Below, piece after piece: positions 8,674 through 16,090 of a stretch of DNA of 64,000 bases. The notes beneath the pieces are model-generated. The model made no database searches and was not told where the DNA came from. It was given only the letters and a program-made list of their open reading frames with translations. This DNA comes from Bacteroidota bacterium (GTDB lineage Bacteria > Bacteroidota > Rhodothermia > JANXDC01): contig AP024675.1 of NCBI GenBank assembly GCA_025998875.1, positions 755,589 to 819,588 on the forward strand, read 5' to 3'. Numbering within the stretch: the first letter of the stretch is position 1; every line of letters begins with the position of its first letter. The translations under genes were made by a program, and so were the position numbers.

Positions 8674-10275
8674 TTATTTCCGCCCCTCCTGCATGAGGGA
8701 TTCGATCTCCGCCACGGTCCGGGGGGCGTTTCGGGACAGCAGCTCATAGCCCTGCGGGGTTACAAGCACCATATCCTCGATGCGCACCCCGATATTCCAC
8801 CACTTCGGATCGCAGGGGGAACCTTCGGCGATATAGATTCCGGGCTCGACCGTAATGACCATACCGGGCTCAAGAGCTGATCCCGTGGAGACATCGTGCA
8901 CATCGAGTCCGACGTGGTGGGAAACACCATGCATGAAATATCGACCCACCTCCGCCTCCTCGCCGATCAGACCCAGCCGAAGCAATCCCCGCGCTATTTC
9001 CTGACGGGCGATCCGATTGAGCTCGGCCAGCGTAGCCCCCGGCTTGACGGCCCGCAAAACGGCCTCCTGAGCGGCGAGCACGATCTCATAGACAGCCCGC
9101 TGCTCCGGACTGAACCGACCCGATATGGGGAAGGTGCGCGTCACATCGGCCGTATATCCGTGATATTCGGCCCCGATATCGACCAGCACAAGATCCCCCG
9201 CTCGGGTCTGGCGACGGTTGGTTTCATAGTGCAGAATGACCGTGTTCTCTCCGCTTCCGACGATCGAAGGAAAACCCGGCGCCTCCGCTCCGCGGCGCTT
9301 AAATACGTACTCTACAATAGCCTGCAGCTCGTACTCGTGCATCCCGGGCCGCGCCTGCCGCAGAAGTTCCTGATGGGCTTCTACGGTGATCTCGGTGGCA
9401 CGCCGGATTAGGCGCAGCTCTTCGTCTGTTTTAATCTGCCGAAGCTCGGCCATCCAGTTCAGAAGACTCGTATCATCGACCCGGATCCGCCCGCGGAGCC
9501 CATCCAACCAGCGTGTCCGCAGCTGCTGCCAGTCCTCAAACCGCTCCGCGGTGCGCATACCCTCCAGAAGGCGCCGAAGCGTGCTGTCGCGGACCGTCCA
9601 GCTGGCCGCACGTGCCATAGCCCGCACCCGCTCGAAGCGCTCCGGCGTGTCGGCGCTGACAAGCAAAGCGCGCACCCGGCGCTCCATCGGGCCCGGCGGC
9701 CTGTATCCCAGGGCGCCATAGAGCGCCTCCATCTGCCGGGCCAACGCACTGCCTTCCGGAACCCCTTCCGGTGGGGGAAGCAGGTAAACAACCCCGGAAA
9801 AACGGCGCAACAGGGAATCTATCCACCCGGCAAAGCGCGTCGTCGGCAAAACCTTCTCCAGCCCCAGTATGCGCTCGGTCAGCTCCGGACCCGGACGGCG
9901 ACCGGTCCAGATCTCCCGCTGTGGATCGCGCGGGCGCACAAAAGCCACAACACGCGTCCGACGACCATCGACCTCCAGCGGAGTTCCAGAGAGCACAAGC
10001 ACCGCCTCCGGTTCGTCGATTCCGCTCAGATAGTACAGGTTATTTTCCGGCTTGTAGGGGGAATAGTCCACGTCATTGGACCGGTTCCGCACGGGGCTGC
10101 TCAGGAACACGGCCAGCCCATCCGGCCCGATCCGCTCCAGCAGATGCTCCCGACGTTCCCGATGGAAATCCGGCGCCAGTCGGTCCGCATCGTATACGTA
10201 CGGAGGGTACTGAGCCCACGCCAGCGAGCTCAGCAGGAACAGCAACCACAACCCCCGCAGGACGATGAGGCGCAT
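8674..10275 (-). CDS. Secreted Xaa-Pro aminopeptidase (M24B, aminopeptidase P)
   Basis: Aminopeptidase P removes the N-terminal residue before a proline. This 533-residue protein has a signal peptide ([21 protein letters not shown]), an N-terminal creatinase-like domain beginning near FHRERREHLLERI, and a C-terminal pita-bread domain. The five metal ligands can be picked out: two Asp in VDIGAEYHGYTADVTRTF, His in HGVSHHVGLDVHD, Glu in VITVEPGIYI and Glu in VRIEDMVLVT. Its start codon overlaps the rpmB stop by one base (TGATG), so it is translationally coupled into a ribosomal-protein operon, which is unusual. Confidence 0.95.
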   Translation of the reverse strand: MRLIVLRGLWLLFLLSSLAWAQYPPYVYDADRLAPDFHRERREHLLERIGPDGLAVFLSSPVRNRSNDVDYSPYKPENNLYYLSGIDEPEAVLVLSGTPLEVDGRRTRVVAFVRPRDPQREIWTGRRPGPELTERILGLEKVLPTTRFAGWIDSLLRRFSGVVYLLPPPEGVPEGSALARQMEALYGALGYRPPGPMERRVRALLVSADTPERFERVRAMARAASWTVRDSTLRRLLEGMRTAERFEDWQQLRTRWLDGLRGRIRVDDTSLLNWMAELRQIKTDEELRLIRRATEITVEAHQELLRQARPGMHEYELQAIVEYVFKRRGAEAPGFPSIVGSGENTVILHYETNRRQTRAGDLVLVDIGAEYHGYTADVTRTFPISGRFSPEQRAVYEIVLAAQEAVLRAVKPGATLAELNRIARQEIARGLLRLGLIGEEAEVGRYFMHGVSHHVGLDVHDVSTGSALEPGMVITVEPGIYIAEGSPCDPKWWNIGVRIEDMVLVTPQGYELLSRNAPRTVAEIESLMQEGRK

Positions 10276-10511
10276 CAGACCTTGATGCCCTTTTTACGGG
10301 CCTCCTGCAGCACAGCGTAGATGCCCTTCTTCTCTATGGTCTTGATCGTCTGGGCCGAAACTTTGAGCGTGATCCATCGCCCCTCTTCGGGCACGTAGAA
10401 GCGCTTTTTCTGCAGATTCGGAAGAAAACGGCGCTTGGTGTGGTTATTGGCGTGGGAAACATGAAAACCCGCTACTGGCCCCTTACCGGTCAGCTCATCT
10501 CGTCTGGCCAT
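10275..10511 (-). CDS. rpmB: 50S ribosomal protein L28
   Basis: This 78-residue protein is L28: [20 protein letters not shown], the [12 protein letters not shown] block and a basic C-terminus. The ATG at 10511 is the family-typical start; the longer in-frame extension reads through the promoter and regulator gene and is not coding. A well-formed promoter lies about 30 bases upstream. It heads the array rpmB, Xaa-Pro aminopeptidase, rpmG, DUF4295. Confidence 0.97.
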   Translation of the reverse strand: MARRDELTGKGPVAGFHVSHANNHTKRRFLPNLQKKRFYVPEEGRWITLKVSAQTIKTIEKKGIYAVLQEARKKGIKV

Positions 10512-10539
10512 GGCTATCCCTCGTATGCGTCCAGGCTTG

Positions 10540-10570
10540 CAAAGATAGCGATCCTGTTCCGTGTCGGCAA
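10540..10570 (-). promoter_or_regulatory. Promoter of rpmB, Bacteroidota -33/-7 type
   Basis: On the minus strand TTGCCG (10565-10570) is separated by 17 bases from TATCTTTG (10540-10547). This is a perfect match to the TAnnTTTG -7 element with a -33 TTG. The rpmB ATG is 28 bases further on. The promoter abuts the stop codon of the hxlR-type gene. Confidence 0.7.
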
Positions 10571-10930
10571 CTAAGACCCCGGAGACGGGGCGGGAAGATA
10601 ACGCCGAGCCCATTCCTCGATGGAGCGGATCACGTCTTCGAGCGCACGACCGGCTTCCGTAAGCCCATATCGGGTGCGGGGAGGCATATGGGACTCCACG
10701 GCCTTGAATACCACCCCGATAGTCACCAGCTCCTCGAGTCGTTGGGAGAGCGTAGCCGGATTGCATCCTCCTACGGCGCGTGCCAGCTCATTGAACCCCT
10801 TATCTCCGCTCAATAGGGCGCGCACGATATGCAGGGTCCACTTGCTCTGAAGCAGCTCAATGGCAGCATATACAGGGCAGAATTCATGGGCAGAAGCCCT
10901 CAGCTCTCGATGGCTGGTATGGGAGACCAT
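10571..10930 (-). CDS. HxlR/DUF24-family transcriptional regulator
   Basis: This 119-residue winged-helix regulator has the family core: [20 protein letters not shown], a recognition region [15 protein letters not shown] and a wing ending [13 protein letters not shown]. Cys18 sits at the position of the redox-sensing N-terminal cysteine used by YodB/CatR-type members; a second Cys is at 56. The ATG at 10930 follows a GGAGAAAG ribosome site. It is divergent from doxX and a CatE-like gene, the same gene set that YodB/CatR regulates in Bacillus subtilis. I infer a repressor responding to quinones or other electrophiles. Confidence 0.9.
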   Translation of the reverse strand: MVSHTSHRELRASAHEFCPVYAAIELLQSKWTLHIVRALLSGDKGFNELARAVGGCNPATLSQRLEELVTIGVVFKAVESHMPPRTRYGLTEAGRALEDVIRSIEEWARRYLPAPSPGS

Positions 10931-10941
10931 TACTTTCTCCA

Positions 10942-10969
10942 GTATACTGCTTGACAAAATATAGCATAC
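10942..10969. promoter_or_regulatory. Inverted repeat, candidate operator of the HxlR regulator
   Basis: GTATACT (10942-10948) and AGCATAC (10963-10969) form an inverted repeat with one mismatch and a 14-base gap. It lies between the divergent regulator and doxX and overlaps the -33 element of the doxX promoter. A second dyad, TGTGG and CCACA, follows at 10983-10994 near the expected transcription start. Confidence 0.5.
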
Positions 10970-10980
10970 GAACCTACTTT
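10951..10980 (+). promoter_or_regulatory. Promoter of doxX
   Basis: TTGACA (10951-10956), an 18-base spacer and TACTTT (10975-10980) match the spacing of the other promoters in the window. The start would be near 10987, giving a leader of about 70 bases with a strong GAAGGAGG ribosome site before the ATG at 11059. Confidence 0.5.
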
Positions 10981-11058
10981 CTTGTGGTCCCACAGGGCTT
11001 ATACGGTTGCGTCGCACAGGGGGTTCTCAACCCGAAGAAGTTTGAAGGAGGATCTGCT

Positions 11059-11436
11059 ATGGATCAGGTGCTTTTCTGGATCGGCCGCGTTCTTCTGGGC
11101 GGGTTCTTTCTGTTCAGCGGCCTCAACCATTTCATTGGCCTGCAGAACCTGAGTGGCTATGCGGCTTCCAAAGGGGTGCCCGCGCCCACGTTGGCCGTGA
11201 TCGTAACCGGTCTGCTCCTGGCCGTGGGCGGGCTGGCGATCCTCTTCGGGCGCTACGTACAGATCGGGCTCTGGGCGTTGGTGATCTTTTTCGTATTCGT
11301 GACGCCCTGGATGCACGGCTTCTGGTCTGTACAGGATCCGCAGCAGCGCATGGTGGAGATGAGCATGTTTCTGAAAAATGTGGCCCTCCTGGGAAGCGTA
11401 TTGCTGCTGCTGTATTTCTGGAAATCGCAGTCGTAA
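11059..11436 (+). CDS. DoxX-family membrane protein
   Basis: This 125-residue protein has four membrane helices typical of DoxX (WIGRVLLGGFFLFSGLNHF, then helices near residues 45-65, 70-90 and 100-120). In Bacillus subtilis the DoxX-type CatD is encoded with the dioxygenase CatE. The ATG at 11059 has a strong GGAGG site and removes an unlikely N-terminal extension that would begin inside the promoter. Such proteins are linked to thiol and quinone stress, but the molecular activity is unclear. Confidence 0.88.
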   Translation: MDQVLFWIGRVLLGGFFLFSGLNHFIGLQNLSGYAASKGVPAPTLAVIVTGLLLAVGGLAILFGRYVQIGLWALVIFFVFVTPWMHGFWSVQDPQQRMVEMSMFLKNVALLGSVLLLLYFWKSQS

Positions 11437-11458
11437 AAATAGCAAGACCGTCCTGATG

Positions 11459-11494
11459 CGCCCTCGGCACCTGCGGCTCCGAGGGCGTTTTTTT
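11459..11494 (+). terminator. Intrinsic terminator between doxX and the CatE-like gene
   Basis: A perfect 9-base-pair stem, CGCCCTCGG with CCGAGGGCG, is followed directly by seven T. It lies after the doxX stop and ends only 11 bases before the next ATG, so it should limit read-through into the dioxygenase gene or act as an attenuator. Confidence 0.85.
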
Positions 11495-11505
11495 GTGACC
11501 AGGCT

Positions 11506-12345
11506 ATGTCGACCTCGTTTTGCATGCCTTCTGAGGCCCGCCTCGGAGGACTTACGCTCCGGGCGCGAGATCTGCGCGCCATGCGGGCATTTTATGCAGA
11601 TCTCCTGGGCCTCGCTGAGGTGGTCGGGCCAGAGGCGATCCAGTTCCATTCCCGGCATATGACGCTAGAGATCCGACAAGACCCCCAGAGTCAGCCCCCC
11701 GGAAGCCCCGTGCTCGGTCTATACCATCTGGCCCTGCGCCTGCCGGATCGAGCCGCACTGGCCCGGATCGTCCGCCGCCTCCTGGAGGCCGGCTATCCCC
11801 ACTGGGAAGGGGCCAGTGATCACGGTTTTTCTGAGGCCCTGTATCTGCGAGATCCCGAGGGCAACGGCGTAGAGCTGTATGCGGATCGTCCCTGGACGGA
11901 ATGGCCGCGCAGAGACGGCCGCCTGTGGGGCTTTACCCGCCCCCTGGACGTTGACTCCCTGCTCAGAGCCTCGCGGCGATCCGCTCCACTCCCCCCGGAA
12001 ACCGAGCTGGGCCATATTCACCTGCATGTGCCAGATCTCGAGGAAGCCGAAGCCTTCTTCTCCGGCCTCCTCGGCCTGCATGTGACGATCCGGGACTACC
12101 CCGGGGCGCGCTTCTTTGCCGCAGGGCATTATCACCACCACATCGGCACCAACACCTGGGTTCGCAACCCAGCTCCGGATAACGCCACTGGACTGCTGGG
12201 CTACCGCTGGCGCATTCCGCACGACGCGCTCAAGGCCCTCGAGGCGCATCTTCGCGCCCGAAGGGTCGATTTCACCCGCACCCAAGACGGCATCATCCAG
12301 CTCCGAGATCCCCTGGGACACGGGGTTTCTTGTGAGCCCGCGTAA
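11506..12345 (+). CDS. CatE-like extradiol (VOC fold) dioxygenase
   Basis: This 279-residue protein has two vicinal-oxygen-chelate modules, roughly residues 10-130 and 165-279. It closely resembles catechol-2,3-dioxygenase CatE of Bacillus as I remember it: GLYHLALRLPDRAAL, SEALYLRDPEGNGVELYADR, LGHIHLHVPDLEEAEAFF and YHHHIGTNTW. The metal ligands would be a His in HIHLHV, the His in the YHHHIG region and a late acidic residue. It would open catechol-type rings formed from quinones. No clear ribosome site precedes the ATG at 11506; an ATG at 11524 is an alternative. Its position after doxX under an HxlR regulator supports the call. Confidence 0.87.
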   Translation: MSTSFCMPSEARLGGLTLRARDLRAMRAFYADLLGLAEVVGPEAIQFHSRHMTLEIRQDPQSQPPGSPVLGLYHLALRLPDRAALARIVRRLLEAGYPHWEGASDHGFSEALYLRDPEGNGVELYADRPWTEWPRRDGRLWGFTRPLDVDSLLRASRRSAPLPPETELGHIHLHVPDLEEAEAFFSGLLGLHVTIRDYPGARFFAAGHYHHHIGTNTWVRNPAPDNATGLLGYRWRIPHDALKALEAHLRARRVDFTRTQDGIIQLRDPLGHGVSCEPA

Positions 12346-12434
12346 TTCACACAGTTTTCATCTTCCCTCCGGAATCCGCCCCTCCACTCGGCTGGTTCAA
12401 GGTCTCGCCTTCGGAAAAAGCAAGGAGCTAAGCT

Positions 12435-13481
12435 GTGGGCACGCTGATTGTGGGCATCCTGCTTCTCTTATCCGATTCCCTGCGCTACCCCCAGGAGCGG
12501 CACCTGCGCAACGTGCGTCAGCTCACCTTCGGGGGAAATAACGCGGAGGCGTACTTCAGCTTCGATGGGCGCTGGCTCATCTTTCAGAGCGACGATCCCC
12601 GCATCAATCCACAGGGGTGCGATCAACAGTTCATTATCCCCGCCGATGGATCGGCCCCACCCCGCCTGGTCTCCACGGGCCGAGGTCGTACCACGTGCGG
12701 GTTCTTTCTCAAAGACGGCACGATCCTCTACGCCTCCACCCATGCCGCCAATCCAGCCTGTCCGCAAGCGCCCATGTTCGTGGGGAATCGATACGTCTGG
12801 CCCGTATATGCCGATTACGATATCTACCATGCCACGGCGGACGGACACCTGCTGGGCGTGCTTATCGGGGGGCCTGGCTACGATGCGGAGGCCACCGTCT
12901 CTCCGGATGGACGGTATGTGGTCTTCACCTCGGCCCGGAGCGGAGATCTGGATCTGTGGAGGCTTGATCTGCAGACCGGTGAACTCCTGCAGCTGACCCA
13001 CGAGCTCGGCTACGACGGCGGGGCGGTGTTCTCTCCGGATGGATCCCTCATCGCCTGGCGTCGATCCGTGCTCCGCACGGCTGCCGATTCACTGCGCTAT
13101 CGGGAGCTCCTGGAGCAGGGGTTTGTAGAGCCTACGGAGATGGAGATTTGGGTCATGCGGGCCGATGGTTCGCAAAAACGCCAGCTCACCCGCCTGGGCG
13201 GAGCCAACTGGGCGCCTTTCTTTCATCCCAGCGGCAAAAAGATCATCTTCGCCTCCAACCACCACACCCTCCAGAGCAAGCGCGGCCGCCAGTTTAACCT
13301 CTTCCTGATCAACCTCGATGGAACGGGCCTGCAACAGATCACCTTCGACGACACCTTCGACGCCTTCCCCATGTTCTCCCCGGACGGGCGCAGACTGGTC
13401 TGGTGCTCGAACCGCTTCAACGGAGGCACCCGGAATACGAACGTATTTGTCGCCGACTGGGTTGAAGAGGATACCCCCTAG
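12435..13481 (+). CDS. TolB-like/PD40 beta-propeller protein
   Basis: This 348-residue protein is built of WD40-like PD40 repeats: VRQLTFGGNNAEAYFSFDGR, YDAEATVSPDGRYVVFTSAR, YDGGAVFSPDGSLIAW, WAPFFHPSGKKIIFAS and FDAFPMFSPDGRRLVWCSNR. Such propellers occur in periplasmic or surface proteins and usually bind other proteins or peptides. The start is a GTG at 12435 with an AAGGAG site seven bases upstream; a short hydrophobic N-terminus may be a signal or anchor. Its stop overlaps the stop of the convergent GH130 gene (CTAG). The exact role is unknown. Confidence 0.82.
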   Translation: MGTLIVGILLLLSDSLRYPQERHLRNVRQLTFGGNNAEAYFSFDGRWLIFQSDDPRINPQGCDQQFIIPADGSAPPRLVSTGRGRTTCGFFLKDGTILYASTHAANPACPQAPMFVGNRYVWPVYADYDIYHATADGHLLGVLIGGPGYDAEATVSPDGRYVVFTSARSGDLDLWRLDLQTGELLQLTHELGYDGGAVFSPDGSLIAWRRSVLRTAADSLRYRELLEQGFVEPTEMEIWVMRADGSQKRQLTRLGGANWAPFFHPSGKKIIFASNHHTLQSKRGRQFNLFLINLDGTGLQQITFDDTFDAFPMFSPDGRRLVWCSNRFNGGTRNTNVFVADWVEEDTP

Positions 13482-14596
13482 AGCGCCCCACGGGCTCGGG
13501 CTTCAAGAGCGTGCACAAGGGCCTCCAGGGGAACCGAGGCGGCGAAAATACGGCTGTCTGCGCCCGCATACGGGATGATGAGCTGGCCCCGCCAGACGTA
13601 GTTGGCACAACTAAACACCACGTTATCCACCCCCAGCTCCGGATCGCCGACCTGCTCCCCTTCCCCTTCCGGACGCAGCAGGGGCTCAATACGCGCCCGT
13701 ACCCGCTCAGCGGGAGCGGCGCGCAAATCAAGCAAAGCGGCCCCCAGGTGGTACTCCCGACGACGGCGATCTGGGGTAACATAGTGGCCGATGTGGTAGA
13801 TCATCAAAAATCGCCCGTTGCCGAGCGCGATCGGAGGCCCGCCAGCCCCCACCCAGGAGCTGGCAAAGGCGGCATAGTGATAGCTACGCATGAGCACACC
13901 CTCGGAGCGCCACGGCCCCTCGGGCCGTTCCGCGGAGGCCAGATGGATGCTCATTGCGTCGGGCCCGCGCATGGGCCGGTGTAGCAGATACCAGCGACCG
14001 TCTACGGGCTCTGGGAAAAGGGCCGCGTTCTTGTTCGGCACCCTATTGAGATCCCCCTTCAGGGGCCCCTTAACATCCCAGATGAGGAAGTCACGAGTCG
14101 TGGCCCACAGGATGCGTACCTCTCCCACTGCTTCCAGCGACCCTTTGCGTCGAGCGGTAAATCCGGTGTAGAAAAGGTAGAACAGGTCCCCCACACGGGT
14201 ACAACGCGGATCCTCTACACCCAGGCGGTCAAACCACGCGCCGGGGGCGATCACCGGTTGCGGGTGCCGCCAGACGAACTCCATCTCCGGGGTAAAAAGG
14301 GCCAGTCCGATCGAGGAAGGCGCCACATTCCAGGGGCCGGACCGGGCGCCCTGAGCACGGTACAGCATCACCACCACACCACCGGCGGCTAGCAAAATTT
14401 CCCGGCTCTCCTGAGGAAGCCCCCACCTGTCGGCGAGCCAGATCAGTTCTGCGCGATCTTCGATCAACACGGCCGCGGGGTTGAGCACCACCCGAGCCTG
14501 CCAGTCCGAGCTCGCAAGCGCCTCCAGGACCGGCCTTCCCCCGTGAAGCCGGTACACGGGAACCGGGCAAGCCTCGATGGTCTGCTTGAGCTCCAC
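13478..14596 (-). CDS. Glycoside hydrolase family 130 protein (glycoside phosphorylase-like), copy 2
   Basis: This 372-residue protein is a five-bladed propeller enzyme of family GH130, whose members phosphorolyse or hydrolyse beta-mannosides. The family marker is GVEDPR at 126-131, whose Asp is the catalytic acid. NKNAALFPEPVDGRWYLLHRP, WVGAGGPPIALGNGRFLMIYH and DNVVFSCANYV are further conserved blocks. It carries a longer N-terminal region (about 90 residues before the propeller) than its upstream neighbour. It starts four bases after that paralogue, so the two are co-transcribed. Whether it is phosphorylase or hydrolase needs the phosphate-binding residues to be aligned. Confidence 0.88.
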   Translation of the reverse strand: MELKQTIEACPVPVYRLHGGRPVLEALASSDWQARVVLNPAAVLIEDRAELIWLADRWGLPQESREILLAAGGVVVMLYRAQGARSGPWNVAPSSIGLALFTPEMEFVWRHPQPVIAPGAWFDRLGVEDPRCTRVGDLFYLFYTGFTARRKGSLEAVGEVRILWATTRDFLIWDVKGPLKGDLNRVPNKNAALFPEPVDGRWYLLHRPMRGPDAMSIHLASAERPEGPWRSEGVLMRSYHYAAFASSWVGAGGPPIALGNGRFLMIYHIGHYVTPDRRRREYHLGAALLDLRAAPAERVRARIEPLLRPEGEGEQVGDPELGVDNVVFSCANYVWRGQLIIPYAGADSRIFAASVPLEALVHALEARARGAL

Positions 14597-14600
14597 GTCT

Positions 14601-15602
14601 TTATTCCCTACCGGTACGCAAAAGCCAGTCCAGCAGAGCCCGCAGAGGGGCCCTGGCCAGCCCTATGGTTTTATCGGCCGCCCCGTAATAGACGTATAGC
14701 TCCTCTCCCCGCACCACCGCCCCTGTGGGGAAGACCACGTTGGGCACATCGCCCCGACGCTCGAAGTCCCGTTCTGGCTCCAGAAGCGGAACCGGAGAGC
14801 GGGCGATCACGCGCGCCGGGTTCTCCCGCTCCAGCAACGCCGCGCCCATGCGGTATATGTGCTGGCTGTCAACCCCATGGTAGAGCAATAACCACCCCTG
14901 CTCGGTTTCGATGGGCGTCGGACCGGCGCCGATTTTCCGGGCCTCCCAGGGGAACTCCGGCCGCAGGATGGTGTGCCGATCCAGCTCAGCCAAGTGTCGC
15001 TCCCAGTATCCCGGAGGAGGATTGTGGAGCTCCTCCAGGCTGTCGAACCAGGCCAGCTGAATGGAGGGAACGATCCGGTGCAACAGGGCGATCCGGCCCT
15101 GGATGCGTCGCGGAAAAAGCACCGCATCCTTATCTGTACAATCCGGTCCGATGCGCCCCCACTTCTCCACGGTTTGAAAGTCCTCCGTTGCGGCCAGCCC
15201 TATACGCACCCCTCCGGGCACCTCGAAGGCCGGACGGCTCAGGGCCGTATACGTGATCAGGTAACGACCCTCCAGACGGACAACACGTGGATCCTCGACA
15301 CCGAAACGGTCGTAGGGCGTGTCCGGGAGCAGGAACGGCTCCGGTCGCACAGAGAAATGCACCCCGTCTGTGCTCCAGGCATATCCTATGAAGGAGATGT
15401 ACGGATCAAAACCGAAAGCGGGCTCCCCGGCCCGGGACTGCGGCAGGGAGATGCGACGATACCCGGCCGGAATAGCGCGAAACAGCAGGTGCACACGCTC
15501 TCCGTCATACCAGGCGCCCGGGTTAAAGACAGCACCTCCCGCCCAGGGAAGCTCGCTCATAGGCCCCAGAATCGGGTGCGGGTGGCGGACAAAAAGACGC
15601 AT
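14601..15602 (-). CDS. Glycoside hydrolase family 130 protein (glycoside phosphorylase-like), copy 1
   Basis: This 333-residue GH130 protein has FNPGAWYDGERVHLLFRA, the catalytic-acid motif GVEDPR at 101-106, DKDAVLFPRRIQGRIALLHR and a C-terminal VPNVVFPTGAVV with YYGAADK. I prefer the ATG at 15602 because it begins right at the conserved region; a GTG at 15623 is possible. GH130 enzymes act in the cytoplasm on short beta-mannosides or N-glycan fragments. It is only moderately similar to the second GH130 gene, so the two probably differ in substrate. No transporter or other sugar enzyme is beside them apart from an oxidoreductase. Confidence 0.9.
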   Translation of the reverse strand: MRLFVRHPHPILGPMSELPWAGGAVFNPGAWYDGERVHLLFRAIPAGYRRISLPQSRAGEPAFGFDPYISFIGYAWSTDGVHFSVRPEPFLLPDTPYDRFGVEDPRVVRLEGRYLITYTALSRPAFEVPGGVRIGLAATEDFQTVEKWGRIGPDCTDKDAVLFPRRIQGRIALLHRIVPSIQLAWFDSLEELHNPPPGYWERHLAELDRHTILRPEFPWEARKIGAGPTPIETEQGWLLLYHGVDSQHIYRMGAALLERENPARVIARSPVPLLEPERDFERRGDVPNVVFPTGAVVRGEELYVYYGAADKTIGLARAPLRALLDWLLRTGRE

Positions 15603-16090
15603 GGCCCTCTCAGACGCAAACACTACCCGAACATCCGCTGGCGGCTCCCGGAGCAGGACCCCGAGCGAAGACCGGGAAAAGTCGCTTCCCCCTTTCGGGG
15701 GCCTCTCTTAAGGGCCCGCACCCTGAGCCCGGATCCGGTACACATCCGAAACATCGAAGGCGTGCCTTCCCTGCGGTACCCCCCTCGGAATACGGGATCT
15801 TCTCCTACATACGCGACCGGATCGGCGCGAAGGCCGCTTCGGCCGGTATCGACAATCGGCCCCGTGGCGACACTCCCGCTGCCGTGTGCCCACGCCCGAA
15901 CGGTACGCGCAGGCCGGGATGCGCCGTCCAGGTCCCCCTCCGGTCATGAGGCTTACCCGCGCGCTCCTAAGGGGGGCCCTCCAAGAAGCCTGTTTCTACG
16001 AAGGCCCGCTCGCCGCTGTTTCCCCGGCCACAGACGAATCCCCCCGGAGCGCAAGGGTCTTCCGTCAAGGGACCTCCATGAGGCGAGGCA
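15603..16090. other. 488-base stretch without a convincing gene
   Basis: All reading frames here are short, arginine-rich or antisense, and none shows a protein family. On the minus strand it is the leader of the GH130 pair. It contains a very stable hairpin at 15688-15701 that would form C5-GAAA-G5 in the minus-strand RNA, a second GC hairpin near 15832-15844 and several G/C homopolymer runs. A TAGTGTTTG near the GH130 start resembles a -7 box with one extra base, but there is no matching -33 element. I see no tRNA, RNase P, SRP or tmRNA signature. Confidence 0.5.
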
